64,000 bases of DNA. Origin: Mesorhizobium sp. GTDB lineage: Bacteria > Pseudomonadota > Alphaproteobacteria > Rhizobiales > Rhizobiaceae. The translations under genes were made by a program, and so were the position numbers. Under the pieces are notes generated by a model. The model saw only the letters and a program-made list of their open reading frames with translations, had not been told where the DNA came from and did no database searches. The stretch lies in NCBI GenBank assembly GCA_004017535.1, contig SAJS01000001.1:558001-622000 (forward strand), read 5' to 3'. Within the stretch, counting starts at the first letter, position 1. Each line of letters begins with the position of its first letter. Below are positions 27,762 through 38,290 of the stretch, piece by piece.

Positions 27762-28681
27762 TGAGCTCGAAAACCGGTGGACAAGAGGCCGCTCTGCGGC
27801 GTTTGCATGTGGATGTGCTGGACTCCAGCATGTCCTACCTGGAGGCCGGGTCGGCCGGACCGACCGTCCTGTTCCTGCACGGCAACCCGACTTCTTCCTA
27901 CATATGGCGCAACATCATCCCCCATGTCGCGCCGTTCGGCCGCTGCATCGCGCCCGACCTGATCGGCTATGGCCAGTCGGGTAAGCCGGACATCGACTAT
28001 CGCTTCTTCGATCAGGTCCGCTATCTCGACGCCTTCATCGAGGCGCTCGATCTCAAGGACCTGGCGATCGTCGCCCAGGATTGGGGCACGGCGCTGGCCT
28101 TCCATTTCGCCGCGCGGCGGCCGCGGCGTGTCCTCGGCCTTGCCTTCATGGAATTCATCCGGCCTTTCGAGCGCTGGGAGGATTTCCACCAGCGCCCCCA
28201 GGCGCGCGAAATGTTCAAGGCGCTGCGCACGCCCGGCGCCGGCGAGAAGCTGGTGCTGGAGGAGAACGTCTTCGTCGAAAAGATCCTGCCTGCATCCATC
28301 CTGCGCAAGATGAGCGAGGAGGAAATGGACGCTTATCGTGCGCCTTTCCCGACGCCACAGTCGCGCAAGCCGGCGTTGCGCCTGCCGCGCGAACTGCCGA
28401 TCGAGAACCAGCCGGCCGATGTCGCCGCGATCAGCGCGCACGATCACCGGGCGCTGCGGCTCTCCTCCTATCCGAAGCTGCTGTTCGCCGGCGATCCAGG
28501 CGCCCTTATTTCGGCGCCGGCGGCAAAGGAGTTCGCGGCCGGGCTGAAGAACTGCCGATTCATTGATCTGGGGCCGGGTGCCCATTATCTGCAGGAAGAC
28601 CATCCCGACACGATCGGCAAGGCGATTGCCGGCTGGCTGCCGGAGACCGTCCCGGCGGAAAGCGCGGCCGAGCCGGCTTGA
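27761..28681 (+). CDS. dhaA: Haloalkane dehalogenase, HLD-II type (DbjA/DmlA-like)
   Basis: This alpha/beta hydrolase has about 306 residues and closely resembles DbjA of Bradyrhizobium and DmlA of Mesorhizobium. Visible catalytic residues are the nucleophile Asp in VAQDWGTALAF (about 106) with the halide-binding Trp beside it, the second halide ligand Asn in LHGNPTSSYIWRN (about 41), the acid Glu in FMEFIRP (about 130) and the base His in GAHYLQEDH (about 274). It hydrolyses carbon-halogen bonds of haloalkanes to alcohols in the cytoplasm. GTG 27758 is an alternative start; AGGAG precedes both. It is co-expressed with the upstream TetR gene. Confidence 0.94.
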   Translation: MSSKTGGQEAALRRLHVDVLDSSMSYLEAGSAGPTVLFLHGNPTSSYIWRNIIPHVAPFGRCIAPDLIGYGQSGKPDIDYRFFDQVRYLDAFIEALDLKDLAIVAQDWGTALAFHFAARRPRRVLGLAFMEFIRPFERWEDFHQRPQAREMFKALRTPGAGEKLVLEENVFVEKILPASILRKMSEEEMDAYRAPFPTPQSRKPALRLPRELPIENQPADVAAISAHDHRALRLSSYPKLLFAGDPGALISAPAAKEFAAGLKNCRFIDLGPGAHYLQEDHPDTIGKAIAGWLPETVPAESAAEPA

Positions 28682-28774
28682 GCCGGAGCGTCAGGCACGA
28701 GGCGTGCTACCCATGTCGACAGGCCGGCGCTGCGCTGATAGAAGCGCCGCCTGTCACACGGAACGCCTTAAGAT

Positions 28775-30367
28775 ATGCCTGAAACCATACCCGAAGAGGT
28801 TGCGCGCCGCCGCACCTTCGCGATCATCGCTCACCCCGACGCCGGCAAGACCACGCTCACCGAAAAGCTGCTTTTGTTCGGCGGCGCCATTCAGCTTGCC
28901 GGCGAGGTCAAGGCCAAGAAGGACCGCATCCAGACGCGGTCCGACTGGATGAAGATCGAGCGCGAGCGCGGCATCTCGGTCGTTACGTCGGTGATGACTT
29001 TCGAGTATGACGACAATGTCTTCAACCTGCTCGACACGCCCGGCCACGAGGATTTCGCCGACGACACCTACCGCACGCTGTCGGCGGTGGATTCGGCTGT
29101 CATGGTCATCGACGCCGCCAAGGGCATCGAGCCGCGCACGCTGAAACTGTTCGAGGTCTGCCGGCTGCGCGACATCCCGATCATCACCTTCGTCAACAAG
29201 ATGGACCGCGAGAGCCGCGATCCGTTCGAGATTTTGGATGAGATCGAGCAGAAACTGGCGCTCGACACCGCGCCCGTCACCTGGCCGATCGGCCGCGGCA
29301 AGACCTTCTCGGGCACCTACCATTTGGCGCAGAACGCGGTGCGCAGGAGCGACGACGAGAAGGAGCGCACGCCGGTCAACGGTCCGGATTCCAACCGCGT
29401 CGCCGGGCTTTTGCCGGAGAACGAGCGCAACGACTTCATCGAGGAGCTGGAGTTGGCGCGCGAGGCCTGCCGGCCTCTCGATATCGACGCTTTCCGCGAA
29501 GGTCATCTGACGCCCGTCTATTTCGGCTCGGCGCTGCGCAACTATGGCGTGCGCGACCTGATCGAGGCGCTCGGCGCATATGGCCCGCCGCCGCGCGCTC
29601 AGGAGGCCGATGAGCGTACGGTCGAGGCGACGGAGGACAAGATGACGTCCTTCGTCTTCAAGATCCAGGCCAACATGGACCCCAATCATCGCGACCGCAT
29701 CGCTTTCGTACGCGTGTGCTCGGGCAAGCTGGAGCGCGGCATGAAGGCCAAGCTGGTGCGCACCGGCAAGCCGATGAGCCTGTCCGCGCCGCAATTCTTC
29801 TTCGCCCGCACCCGCGTCACCGCCGACGAGGCCTTTGCCGGTGATGTCGTCGGCATCCCCAACCACGGCACGCTGCGCATCGGCGATACGCTGACCGAGG
29901 GCGAGGAGATCCTGTTCCGCGGCGTGCCGAACTTCGCGCCGGAAATCCTGCGCCGCGTGCGCCTCGGCGACGCCATGAAGGCCAAGAAGCTGAAGGAAGC
30001 TCTGCACCAGATGGCCGAGGAGGGCGTCGTGCAGCTGTTCTCGCCGGAGGACGGTTCGCCGGCCATCGTCGGCGTCGTCGGCGCCCTGCAACTCGACGTG
30101 CTGAAGGAACGGCTGAACATCGAATACACGCTGCCGGTGGATTTCGAGATGTCGCGCTTCTCGGTCTGCCGCTGGATCTCGGCTGACGACAAGGCGGAGG
30201 TGCAGCGTTTCATCGAATCGCATCGCGGCGACATCGCGCGCGACCTCGACAACGATCCGGTGTTTCTGGCCCAGCACGCCTTCTCGCTGAACTACGAAGC
30301 CGAGCGCTGGAAGGCGATCCGCTTCACCGCGGTGAAAGACTATCAGGTCCGCGACAAGGCGGCGTGA
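28775..30367 (+). CDS. prfC: Peptide chain release factor 3
   Basis: This 530-residue translational GTPase has G1 AHPDAGKTTLTEKLL, the switch region RGISVVTSVMTFEY, G3 DTPGHEDFADDTYR and G4 NKMDRESRDP, followed by RF3-specific domains ending FSVCRWISADDKAEVQ. RF3 recycles RF1 and RF2 after termination. Length and motifs match the family. It lies 93 bp after the dehalogenase gene and ends 6 bp before a RIME-like palindrome. Confidence 0.96.
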   Translation: MPETIPEEVARRRTFAIIAHPDAGKTTLTEKLLLFGGAIQLAGEVKAKKDRIQTRSDWMKIERERGISVVTSVMTFEYDDNVFNLLDTPGHEDFADDTYRTLSAVDSAVMVIDAAKGIEPRTLKLFEVCRLRDIPIITFVNKMDRESRDPFEILDEIEQKLALDTAPVTWPIGRGKTFSGTYHLAQNAVRRSDDEKERTPVNGPDSNRVAGLLPENERNDFIEELELAREACRPLDIDAFREGHLTPVYFGSALRNYGVRDLIEALGAYGPPPRAQEADERTVEATEDKMTSFVFKIQANMDPNHRDRIAFVRVCSGKLERGMKAKLVRTGKPMSLSAPQFFFARTRVTADEAFAGDVVGIPNHGTLRIGDTLTEGEEILFRGVPNFAPEILRRVRLGDAMKAKKLKEALHQMAEEGVVQLFSPEDGSPAIVGVVGALQLDVLKERLNIEYTLPVDFEMSRFSVCRWISADDKAEVQRFIESHRGDIARDLDNDPVFLAQHAFSLNYEAERWKAIRFTAVKDYQVRDKAA

Positions 30368-30372
30368 AACGC

Positions 30373-30529
30373 GGCTTTTCCTTCTCCCCTTGTGAGAGAA
30401 GGTGGATCGGCGCGCAGCGCCGAGACGGTTGAGGGGTGTTCCAGCGGAGTGAGGCGTTGGCGTTCCCTGGAACACCCCTCATCCGTCGCCTTCGGCGACA
30501 CTTGCTCCCACAAGGGGAGAAGGAAAGCC
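30373..30529. repeat. RIME1-like rhizobial intergenic palindromic element
   Basis: Outer arms (30373-30394 and 30509-30529) are inverted copies of each other, differing by one inserted T, with core CTTCTCCCCTTGTG. Inner arms GAGGGGTGTTCCAG (30431-30444) and CTGGAACACCCCTC (30467-30480) are perfect. The order and wording match the RIME1-type mosaic elements known from Rhizobiales. It fills the whole gap between the prfC stop and the convergent VOC gene stop, so its hairpin may also end both transcripts. Confidence 0.85.
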
Positions 30530-30530
30530 C

Positions 30531-30998
30531 TCACCCCTTCGCCGCTTCCTCGATCTTGGCGATATCGATCTTGCCCATCTTCATCATCGCCGACATCACG
30601 CGGCCGGCCTTCGCCCTGTCCGGATCCAGAAGCAGTTTCGGCAACTGCTCTGGCACGACCTGCCAGGAGACGCCGAACTTGTCTTTCAGCCAGCTGCACT
30701 GTCCAGGCTCGCCGCCCTCGGTGAGCTTTTCCCAGAAATAGTCGACCTCTTCCTGCGTCTTGCAGTCGATCGACTGAGACATCGCTTCGTTGAACTTGAA
30801 ATACGGACCGCCATTGAGGGCCTGGAACGGCACGCCGTCGAGCTCGAACGTCGTCATCAGCACCTTGCCCTCATCGGGGTGGCCCTCGGGCCAGCGCAAA
30901 ACGCTCAGCACCTTCGAGTTCTTGAAGATGGAGATGTAGTGGTTCATCGCCTCCTCGGCCTGGCCGTCGAACCACAGGCAGGTGGTGATCTTTTGCAT
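30531..30998 (-). CDS. VOC-family (PhnB/3-demethylubiquinone methyltransferase-like) protein
   Basis: This 155-residue VOC-fold protein has typical wording: MQKITTCLWFDGQAEEAMNH, YISIFKNSKV, FELDGVPFQALNGGPYFKFN and WEKLTEGGEPGQCSWLKDKF followed by GVSWQVVP. Members are often annotated PhnB or glyoxalase-like, but catalysis is unproven. ATG 30998 is decided by GAGGAG six to seven nt upstream. The gene stands alone and ends against the RIME element. Confidence 0.9.
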   Translation of the reverse strand: MQKITTCLWFDGQAEEAMNHYISIFKNSKVLSVLRWPEGHPDEGKVLMTTFELDGVPFQALNGGPYFKFNEAMSQSIDCKTQEEVDYFWEKLTEGGEPGQCSWLKDKFGVSWQVVPEQLPKLLLDPDRAKAGRVMSAMMKMGKIDIAKIEEAAKG

Positions 30999-31249
30999 GT
31001 CTTGCTCCTCGGATTTATTCGGAGTGGTTCCATCTTCAACGGCGGGTCGGCGATCTGTGCCGTTCATACCGTCTGCCTCAAGGACGGATCGACAAGGCGC
31101 GATCCGACAGCGATCTCAAATTTTCCTGAAGAATCCTGGCGCAGCGCAAAATTGTGGCAAGGCCAGATCATGGCCGCTATAACCGCTGCCGACCAAATTT
31201 GAGCGCCGCCCGCCGCGCATCGGCGTGGCCAGCCAGCAAGGACAATGCA

Positions 31250-33094
31250 ATGCCTGCCTATCGTTCCCGCACCACCACCCATGGCCGCAACATGGCCGGC
31301 GCACGCGGCCTGTGGCGCGCCACCGGCATGAAGGACAGTGATTTCGGCAAACCGATCATCGCGGTGGTCAATTCCTTCACCCAGTTCGTGCCCGGCCACG
31401 TGCACCTGAAGGATCTCGGCCAGCTGGTCGCGCGCGAGATCGAGAAGGCCGGCGGCGTCGCCAAGGAGTTCAACACCATCGCCGTCGACGACGGCATCGC
31501 CATGGGCCATGACGGGATGCTCTATTCGCTGCCGTCGCGCGAGCTGATTGCCGACTCGGTCGAATACATGGTCAACGCCCATTGCGCCGACGCCATGGTC
31601 TGCATCTCCAATTGCGACAAGATCACTCCCGGCATGCTGATGGCCTCGCTGCGCCTCAACATCCCGACCGTCTTTGTCTCGGGCGGGCCAATGGAGGCCG
31701 GCAAGGTGGTGTTGGCCGGCAAGGCGCAGGCGCTCGACCTGGTCGACGCCATGGTCGCTGCCGCCGACGACAAGATATCCGACGAGGATGTCAAGGTCAT
31801 CGAGCGCTCGGCCTGCCCGACCTGCGGCTCGTGCTCGGGCATGTTCACCGCCAATTCGATGAACTGCCTGACCGAGGCGCTAGGCCTCTCGCTGCCCGGC
31901 AACGGTTCTACGCTTGCCACTCATGCCGACCGCAAGCGCCTGTTCGTCGAGGCCGGCCATCTCGCCGTCGATCTCGCCCAGCGCTATTACGAGCAGGACG
32001 ATGAAAGCGCGCTGCCCCGCAGCATCGCCTCCAAGGGCGCTTTCGAGAACGCCATGGCGCTCGATATCGCCATGGGCGGCTCGACCAACACGGTGCTGCA
32101 CATCCTCGCCGCCGCCCATGAGGGCGAGGTCGACTTCACCATGGAAGACATCGACCGGCTGTCGCGCAAGGTGCCGGTGCTCTGCAAGGTGGCACCGGCC
32201 AAGTCCGACGTCCACATGGAGGACGTCCATCGCGCCGGCGGCATCATGGCCATCCTCGGCCAGCTCGACCAGGCAGGCCTGATCAACCGCGACCTGCCGA
32301 CGGTCCATACCGCTACGCTCGGCGAGGCGCTAGACCATTGGGACATTGCCCGTACCTCGGCCGAGAATGTCCGCGACTTCTTCCGCGCCGCCCCCGGCGG
32401 CGTGCCGACGCAGGTCGCCTTCAGCCAGGACCGCCGCTGGGACGAGCTCGACCTCGACCGCGAGAAGGGCGTGATCCGCTCGGCAAAGACGCCGTTCTCG
32501 AAGGATGGCGGCCTTGCCGTGCTCAAGGGCAACTTGGCGCTCGACGGCTGCATCGTGAAGACCGCCGGCGTCGACGAGTCGATCCTGAAATTCACCGGCC
32601 CGGCCCGCGTCTTCGAAAGCCAGGACGCTTCCGTCAAGGCGATCCTCGGCAACGAGATCAAGGCCGGCGACATCGTCGTCATCCGCTATGAGGGGCCGCG
32701 TGGCGGCCCCGGCATGCAGGAGATGCTCTATCCGACCAGCTACCTGAAGTCGAAGGGCCTTGGCAAAGCCTGCGCGCTGATCACCGACGGCCGCTTCTCC
32801 GGCGGCACGTCGGGCCTGTCGATCGGCCACGTCTCGCCGGAGGCCGCCGAGGGCGGCGCGATCGGCCTGGTCCAGGAAGGCGACACGATCGAGATCGACA
32901 TCCCCAACCGCACCATCCGGCTTGCCATCAGCGATGCCGAGCTCGAAGCGCGCCGCGCGGCGATGAACGCCAAGGGCGCCGACGCCTGGAAGCCGGCCGA
33001 AAAGCGCAAGCGCAAGGTGACGACGGCGCTGCGCGCCTACGCCGCCTTCGCCACCAGCGCCGACAAGGGCGCTGTCAGGAAAGTCCCGGAGTAA
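31250..33094 (+). CDS. ilvD: Dihydroxy-acid dehydratase
   Basis: The 614-residue enzyme has [20 protein letters not shown] with an Fe-S cluster Cys, [20 protein letters not shown], and the C-terminal [20 protein letters not shown]. It dehydrates 2,3-dihydroxy-isovalerate and -methylvalerate to the 2-oxo acids in isoleucine and valine synthesis. ATG 31250 ([17 protein letters not shown]) matches the family N-terminus and has AAGGA upstream. The open frame extends to 31154 without conserved residues. It is a single gene, convergent with the ABC exporter. Confidence 0.97.
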   Translation: MPAYRSRTTTHGRNMAGARGLWRATGMKDSDFGKPIIAVVNSFTQFVPGHVHLKDLGQLVAREIEKAGGVAKEFNTIAVDDGIAMGHDGMLYSLPSRELIADSVEYMVNAHCADAMVCISNCDKITPGMLMASLRLNIPTVFVSGGPMEAGKVVLAGKAQALDLVDAMVAAADDKISDEDVKVIERSACPTCGSCSGMFTANSMNCLTEALGLSLPGNGSTLATHADRKRLFVEAGHLAVDLAQRYYEQDDESALPRSIASKGAFENAMALDIAMGGSTNTVLHILAAAHEGEVDFTMEDIDRLSRKVPVLCKVAPAKSDVHMEDVHRAGGIMAILGQLDQAGLINRDLPTVHTATLGEALDHWDIARTSAENVRDFFRAAPGGVPTQVAFSQDRRWDELDLDREKGVIRSAKTPFSKDGGLAVLKGNLALDGCIVKTAGVDESILKFTGPARVFESQDASVKAILGNEIKAGDIVVIRYEGPRGGPGMQEMLYPTSYLKSKGLGKACALITDGRFSGGTSGLSIGHVSPEAAEGGAIGLVQEGDTIEIDIPNRTIRLAISDAELEARRAAMNAKGADAWKPAEKRKRKVTTALRAYAAFATSADKGAVRKVPE

Positions 33095-33134
33095 GTTGGG
33101 CTCCACTTCCCCACAGGGGGGAGGAAAAGGCACC

Positions 33135-34934
<1,800 letters not shown>

Positions 34935-35065
34935 GAGGGCGCGAGGCGGCTTATAGAGCGAGTTGCGGCGCGATGGAACCTTTCGGCTGCCGGGGAAAGA
35001 AAAGGCTGTGCGAGGCTGTCTTTTCGGCCACGTTGATCGCCAGGTCTTGAGAGGGGTGACGACAG

Positions 35066-36346
35066 ATGGATTTCGACCTCATCGTGCGCGGTGGCACGCT
35101 GCCGGACGGCAGGATTGCCGATATCGGCATCGCCGACGAAACCATCCGCGCGATCGAGCAGAAGCTGACAGGATCGGCGCCGACCGAGATCGACGCGCGC
35201 GGCAACCTTGTTTCGCCGCCCTTCGTCGATCCGCATTTCCACATGGACGCCACCCTCTCCTACGGCATTCCGCGCATCAACACGTCTGGCACGCTGCTCG
35301 AGGGCATCGCGCTTTGGGGCGAGCTGAAGCCGCTGCTGACGCATGAGGCCGTGCGCGAGCGCGCGCTCGCCTATTGCGACTGGGCGGTGTCGATGGGCCT
35401 GCTCGCCATCCGCAGCCATGTCGATGTCTGCGACGACCGGCTGCTCGCGGTGGAAGCCCTGCTCGACGTCAAGAAAACGGTCGCGCCCTATATCGACCTG
35501 CAACTGGTGGCGTTTCCGCAGGACGGCCTCTATCGCTCGCCGACTGCGCTCAAGAACACCGTCCGGGCGCTCGATATGGGCGTCGACATCGTCGGCGGCA
35601 TCCCGCATTTCGAGCGCACCATGGCCGACGGCACCCGCTCGGTGACGGAGCTATGCGAGATCGCGGCGAAACGCGGCCTGATGGTCGACATGCACTGCGA
35701 CGAGACCGACGATCCGCTGTCGCGCCATATCGAGCAACTCGCTTATGAAACGCAGCGTCTCGGCCTGCAGGGCAGGGTGGCCGGTTCGCATCTCACCTCC
35801 ATGCATTCGATGGACAATTACTACGTCTCGAAGCTTTTGCCGCTGATCGCCGAAGCCGGTGTCTCGGCCATTCCCAACCCGCTGATCAACATCATGCTGC
35901 AGGGGCGCCATGACACTTTCCCGAAGCGGCGCGGCCTGACCCGGGTGAAGGAGATGCTGGCGCTCGGCATCCGCGTCGGCTGGGGCCAGGATTGCGTGCT
36001 CGACCCCTGGTATTCGCTGGGCACCGCCGACATGCTCGACGTCGCCTTCATGGGTCTGCATGTCGCGCAGATGTCGAGCCCGGCCGACATGGCGCGCTGC
36101 TTCGACATGGTCACCAACGTCAATGCCGCCATCATGGGGCTGGACCATCTCGGCCTCGCCGTCGGCAAGCGCGCCAGCCTTGTCGTGCTCGACGCCGGCA
36201 ACGCGATCGAGGCCGTTCGTTTGCGCCCCGAACGTCTCTGCGTCATCGCCAGGGGCAAGGTCGTCGCCGAGCGGACCAGGCAGGAGACGCGGCTGTCGAT
36301 CGCCGGACGTCCGGCGCAGGTGAACCGGCGGCACGAGGCAGCGTAG
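35066..36346 (+). CDS. Cytosine deaminase-like amidohydrolase with altered substrate motif
   Basis: The 426-residue protein aligns along its length with E. coli CodA: VDPHFHMDATLSYG (metal His pair, residues about 58-60), SGTLLEGIALWGELKPLLTH, LQLVAFPQDG, DMHCDETDD (His plus catalytic Glu, about 211-214), LTSMHSMDNYY, INIMLQGRHDTFPKRRG and DPWYSLGTADML. CodA has GHDD before VFDPW; here the motif is GQDC before VLDPW (about 307-312). The metal-bound Asp is kept but its neighbour Asp, which helps bind cytosine, is Cys, and the preceding His is Gln. Another pyrimidine- or lactam-like substrate is likely. No uracil catabolism genes adjoin it. Confidence 0.88.
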   Translation: MDFDLIVRGGTLPDGRIADIGIADETIRAIEQKLTGSAPTEIDARGNLVSPPFVDPHFHMDATLSYGIPRINTSGTLLEGIALWGELKPLLTHEAVRERALAYCDWAVSMGLLAIRSHVDVCDDRLLAVEALLDVKKTVAPYIDLQLVAFPQDGLYRSPTALKNTVRALDMGVDIVGGIPHFERTMADGTRSVTELCEIAAKRGLMVDMHCDETDDPLSRHIEQLAYETQRLGLQGRVAGSHLTSMHSMDNYYVSKLLPLIAEAGVSAIPNPLINIMLQGRHDTFPKRRGLTRVKEMLALGIRVGWGQDCVLDPWYSLGTADMLDVAFMGLHVAQMSSPADMARCFDMVTNVNAAIMGLDHLGLAVGKRASLVVLDAGNAIEAVRLRPERLCVIARGKVVAERTRQETRLSIAGRPAQVNRRHEAA

Positions 36347-36455
36347 GTCACGTACCCCCGGCTGACAGCGCGCGTCCGCCAATCGCCAAAGTCAGCGATT
36401 TACCTCGCCCAGGGCAAAGCACCATTAACCGTTCGCGATTGGCCGGAACGCTTCT

Positions 36456-36655
36456 AACTTCGTCATTCTATGGCGAAGCAAGGAGCGAAGCGACGCGCGC
36501 AGACCATAGAATCCATGCCGTTACTTCTAAGCCCCGCAGCGATGCAAAAGACCTTTGTCTTGCGCCGCCTTCGCTCTTTGCGGGAGGTCACGGCATGGAT
36601 CCTCGGGTCTGCGCGCGTCGCTTCGCTCCTTGCTCCGCCCGTGGGTGACGAAATT
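36456..36655. repeat. Large inverted repeat with two self-pairing arms
   Basis: Two 69-bp arms (36456-36524 and 36587-36655) are inverted copies at about 84 percent identity, with an unbroken 26-bp identical core reading AGGAGCGAAGCGACGCGCGC near 36481-36500 on the left arm. Each arm also pairs with itself: ATTCTATGG with CCATAGAAT on the left, CCACGGG with CCCGAGG on the right (one mismatch). Sequence differs but pairing is kept. A third related arm is at 24246-24294. It occupies most of the 393-bp gap before the DMT permease. No protein-coding signal is seen there. Confidence 0.8.
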
Positions 36656-36739
36656 CCGGCGCTTCCGCCAACCTCGATTCCCGGCGCTGGTCTTACCGAT
36701 TTCGCTCGTCAAACCGACGGCTTGGAGCTAGGGAGCCGC

Positions 36740-37663
36740 ATGGCTCAGACCATCGCCCGCAATTTCACGATCCGGAACGTGTTGCTCGCCGGGATCCTTT
36801 TGATGCTGGCCGGCGACTTCATGTTCGCGCTGAACGATGCGATGGGCAAGTGGCTGGTCGCGAGCTTCTCCGTCGGCCAGGTTGTGCTGATCCGCTCGAT
36901 CGGCGCTTTCATCGTGCTGGGGCCCATGATCGCCAACCAGGGCGCGGGCAAGCTGTTCCAGATGGAAAGACCGGTGCTGCAGCTCTCGCGCGTTGTGGCG
37001 ACGACGCTCGACACCGGGCTTTTCTATGCCGCCGTCGTCCACCTGCCGCTCGCCGACGTGATGAGCTTCTACATGGCCGGGCCTATCTATGTCGCCGCGC
37101 TTTCGCACCTCTTGCTCGGCGAGAAGGTCGGCTGGCGCCGCTGGCTGGCGATCCTCGTCGGCTTCTGCGGCGTGCTGATCATCCTGAAGCCGTCCTCGGC
37201 GGCTTTCTCGCTGTCGTCGACCTATGCGCTGATCGGCAGCGTGGCCTTTGGCTTCGCCATCATCCTCGGCCGGCGTCTGCGTGGAACGAGCGACACGACA
37301 CTCGTTACCTGGCAGACCATCGGCACGCTGATTGTCGGCGGCGTGCTCGCCATCGGCGCCTGGCGCACCCCCTCGGCGCTCGATTTCGGCGCCATGCTGT
37401 TGCTCGGCATCGTTTCCTGCGCGGCCCATCTGATGATCACAAGGGCTCTGAAGCTGGCGCCGGCCTCGACGCTGGCGCCGCTGCATTACAGCCTGCTTCT
37501 GTGGGCCATTGTCTTTGGCCTGGTTTTCTTCGGTGATGTGCCAAGCCCGCGCATCCTGGCCGGCGCGGCGATCGTCGTGCTTGCCGGCATCTTCATTTTC
37601 CATCGCCAGAAGGTGGTGGAAACCGCGGTGCCGCCCGAAAACGTGCCGAAGGGCGTGAATTAG
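36740..37663 (+). CDS. EamA/DMT-superfamily transporter
   Basis: The 307-residue membrane protein has ten predicted helices in two EamA repeats, beginning NVLLAGILLMLAGDFMFALN and DAMGKWLVASFSVGQVVLIR. The first repeat ends LLLGEKVGWRRWLAILVGFC, the second HYSLLLWAIVFGLVFFGDVP. This subgroup resembles S-adenosylmethionine or drug/metabolite permeases of alphaproteobacteria, but the substrate is open. ATG 36740 is decided by GGGAG five nt upstream; the open frame runs back through the inverted repeat and should not be used. Confidence 0.9.
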   Translation: MAQTIARNFTIRNVLLAGILLMLAGDFMFALNDAMGKWLVASFSVGQVVLIRSIGAFIVLGPMIANQGAGKLFQMERPVLQLSRVVATTLDTGLFYAAVVHLPLADVMSFYMAGPIYVAALSHLLLGEKVGWRRWLAILVGFCGVLIILKPSSAAFSLSSTYALIGSVAFGFAIILGRRLRGTSDTTLVTWQTIGTLIVGGVLAIGAWRTPSALDFGAMLLLGIVSCAAHLMITRALKLAPASTLAPLHYSLLLWAIVFGLVFFGDVPSPRILAGAAIVVLAGIFIFHRQKVVETAVPPENVPKGVN

Positions 37664-37801
37664 ACTCGGCGACCTCGCCCTGCCCTTGCGGCCGGAAAGT
37701 ATTTGCGGTGCAAATCGCCTCCGGGCGCAATCTGCGATTGATTCCGGCGGGACAGGCACGATATCCATTGCCGTGAAGATTGGGATATTGGGGGGAAAGT
37801 A

Positions 37802-38275
37802 ATGGGCAGCTTCTCGATATGGCATTGGCTCATAATTCTGATCATTATCGGCTTGCCATTGTTGTTTGTCTTGAGGGCGCCGCCGGGTGGCGTCAATCGT
37901 TTCGGTGACACGCCGCCGTCGATGAACTTTGGTGAAGCGATTGCAAGCTTTTTCCGAAATTATGTGAACTTTTCCGGCAGGGCCAGTCGCTCGGAGTTCT
38001 GGTATTCCTACCTCTTCATAATCATCGTCGCCGTTCTTATGGGGATAGTCGATATCTTTGTGGGAAACGAAGCCGTTTCGTCGCTTTGGAATCTTGCCGT
38101 TCTTCTGCCGACACTTGCCATGACCGCACGCCGGCTGCATGACATCAACAGAAGCGGCTGGCATCAGCTGCTTGCGGGATTCTTCCCCATCGGCACCATC
38201 GCGCTGCTCATCTGGTATTGCAAAAAGTCCGACGAAACAGGGTCGTTGAACGAGATACAAAGGGTTTTCAGGTAA
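37802..38275 (+). CDS. DUF805 membrane protein
   Basis: The 157-residue protein has an N-terminal hydrophobic helix (HWLIILIIIGLPLLFVL) followed by the DUF805 domain: YVNFSGRASRSEFWYSYLF, three more helices, and ARRLHDINRSGWHQLLAGFF with a C-terminal NEIQRVF-like end. DUF805 proteins are small inner-membrane proteins of unknown role. A long GGGGGGAAAG ribosome site precedes the ATG. Its base composition is somewhat more AT-rich than its neighbours. It stands alone, with 15 bp to the convergent kinase-like gene. Confidence 0.9.
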   Translation: MGSFSIWHWLIILIIIGLPLLFVLRAPPGGVNRFGDTPPSMNFGEAIASFFRNYVNFSGRASRSEFWYSYLFIIIVAVLMGIVDIFVGNEAVSSLWNLAVLLPTLAMTARRLHDINRSGWHQLLAGFFPIGTIALLIWYCKKSDETGSLNEIQRVFR

Positions 38276-38290
38276 CCCGCTGGGATGGCT

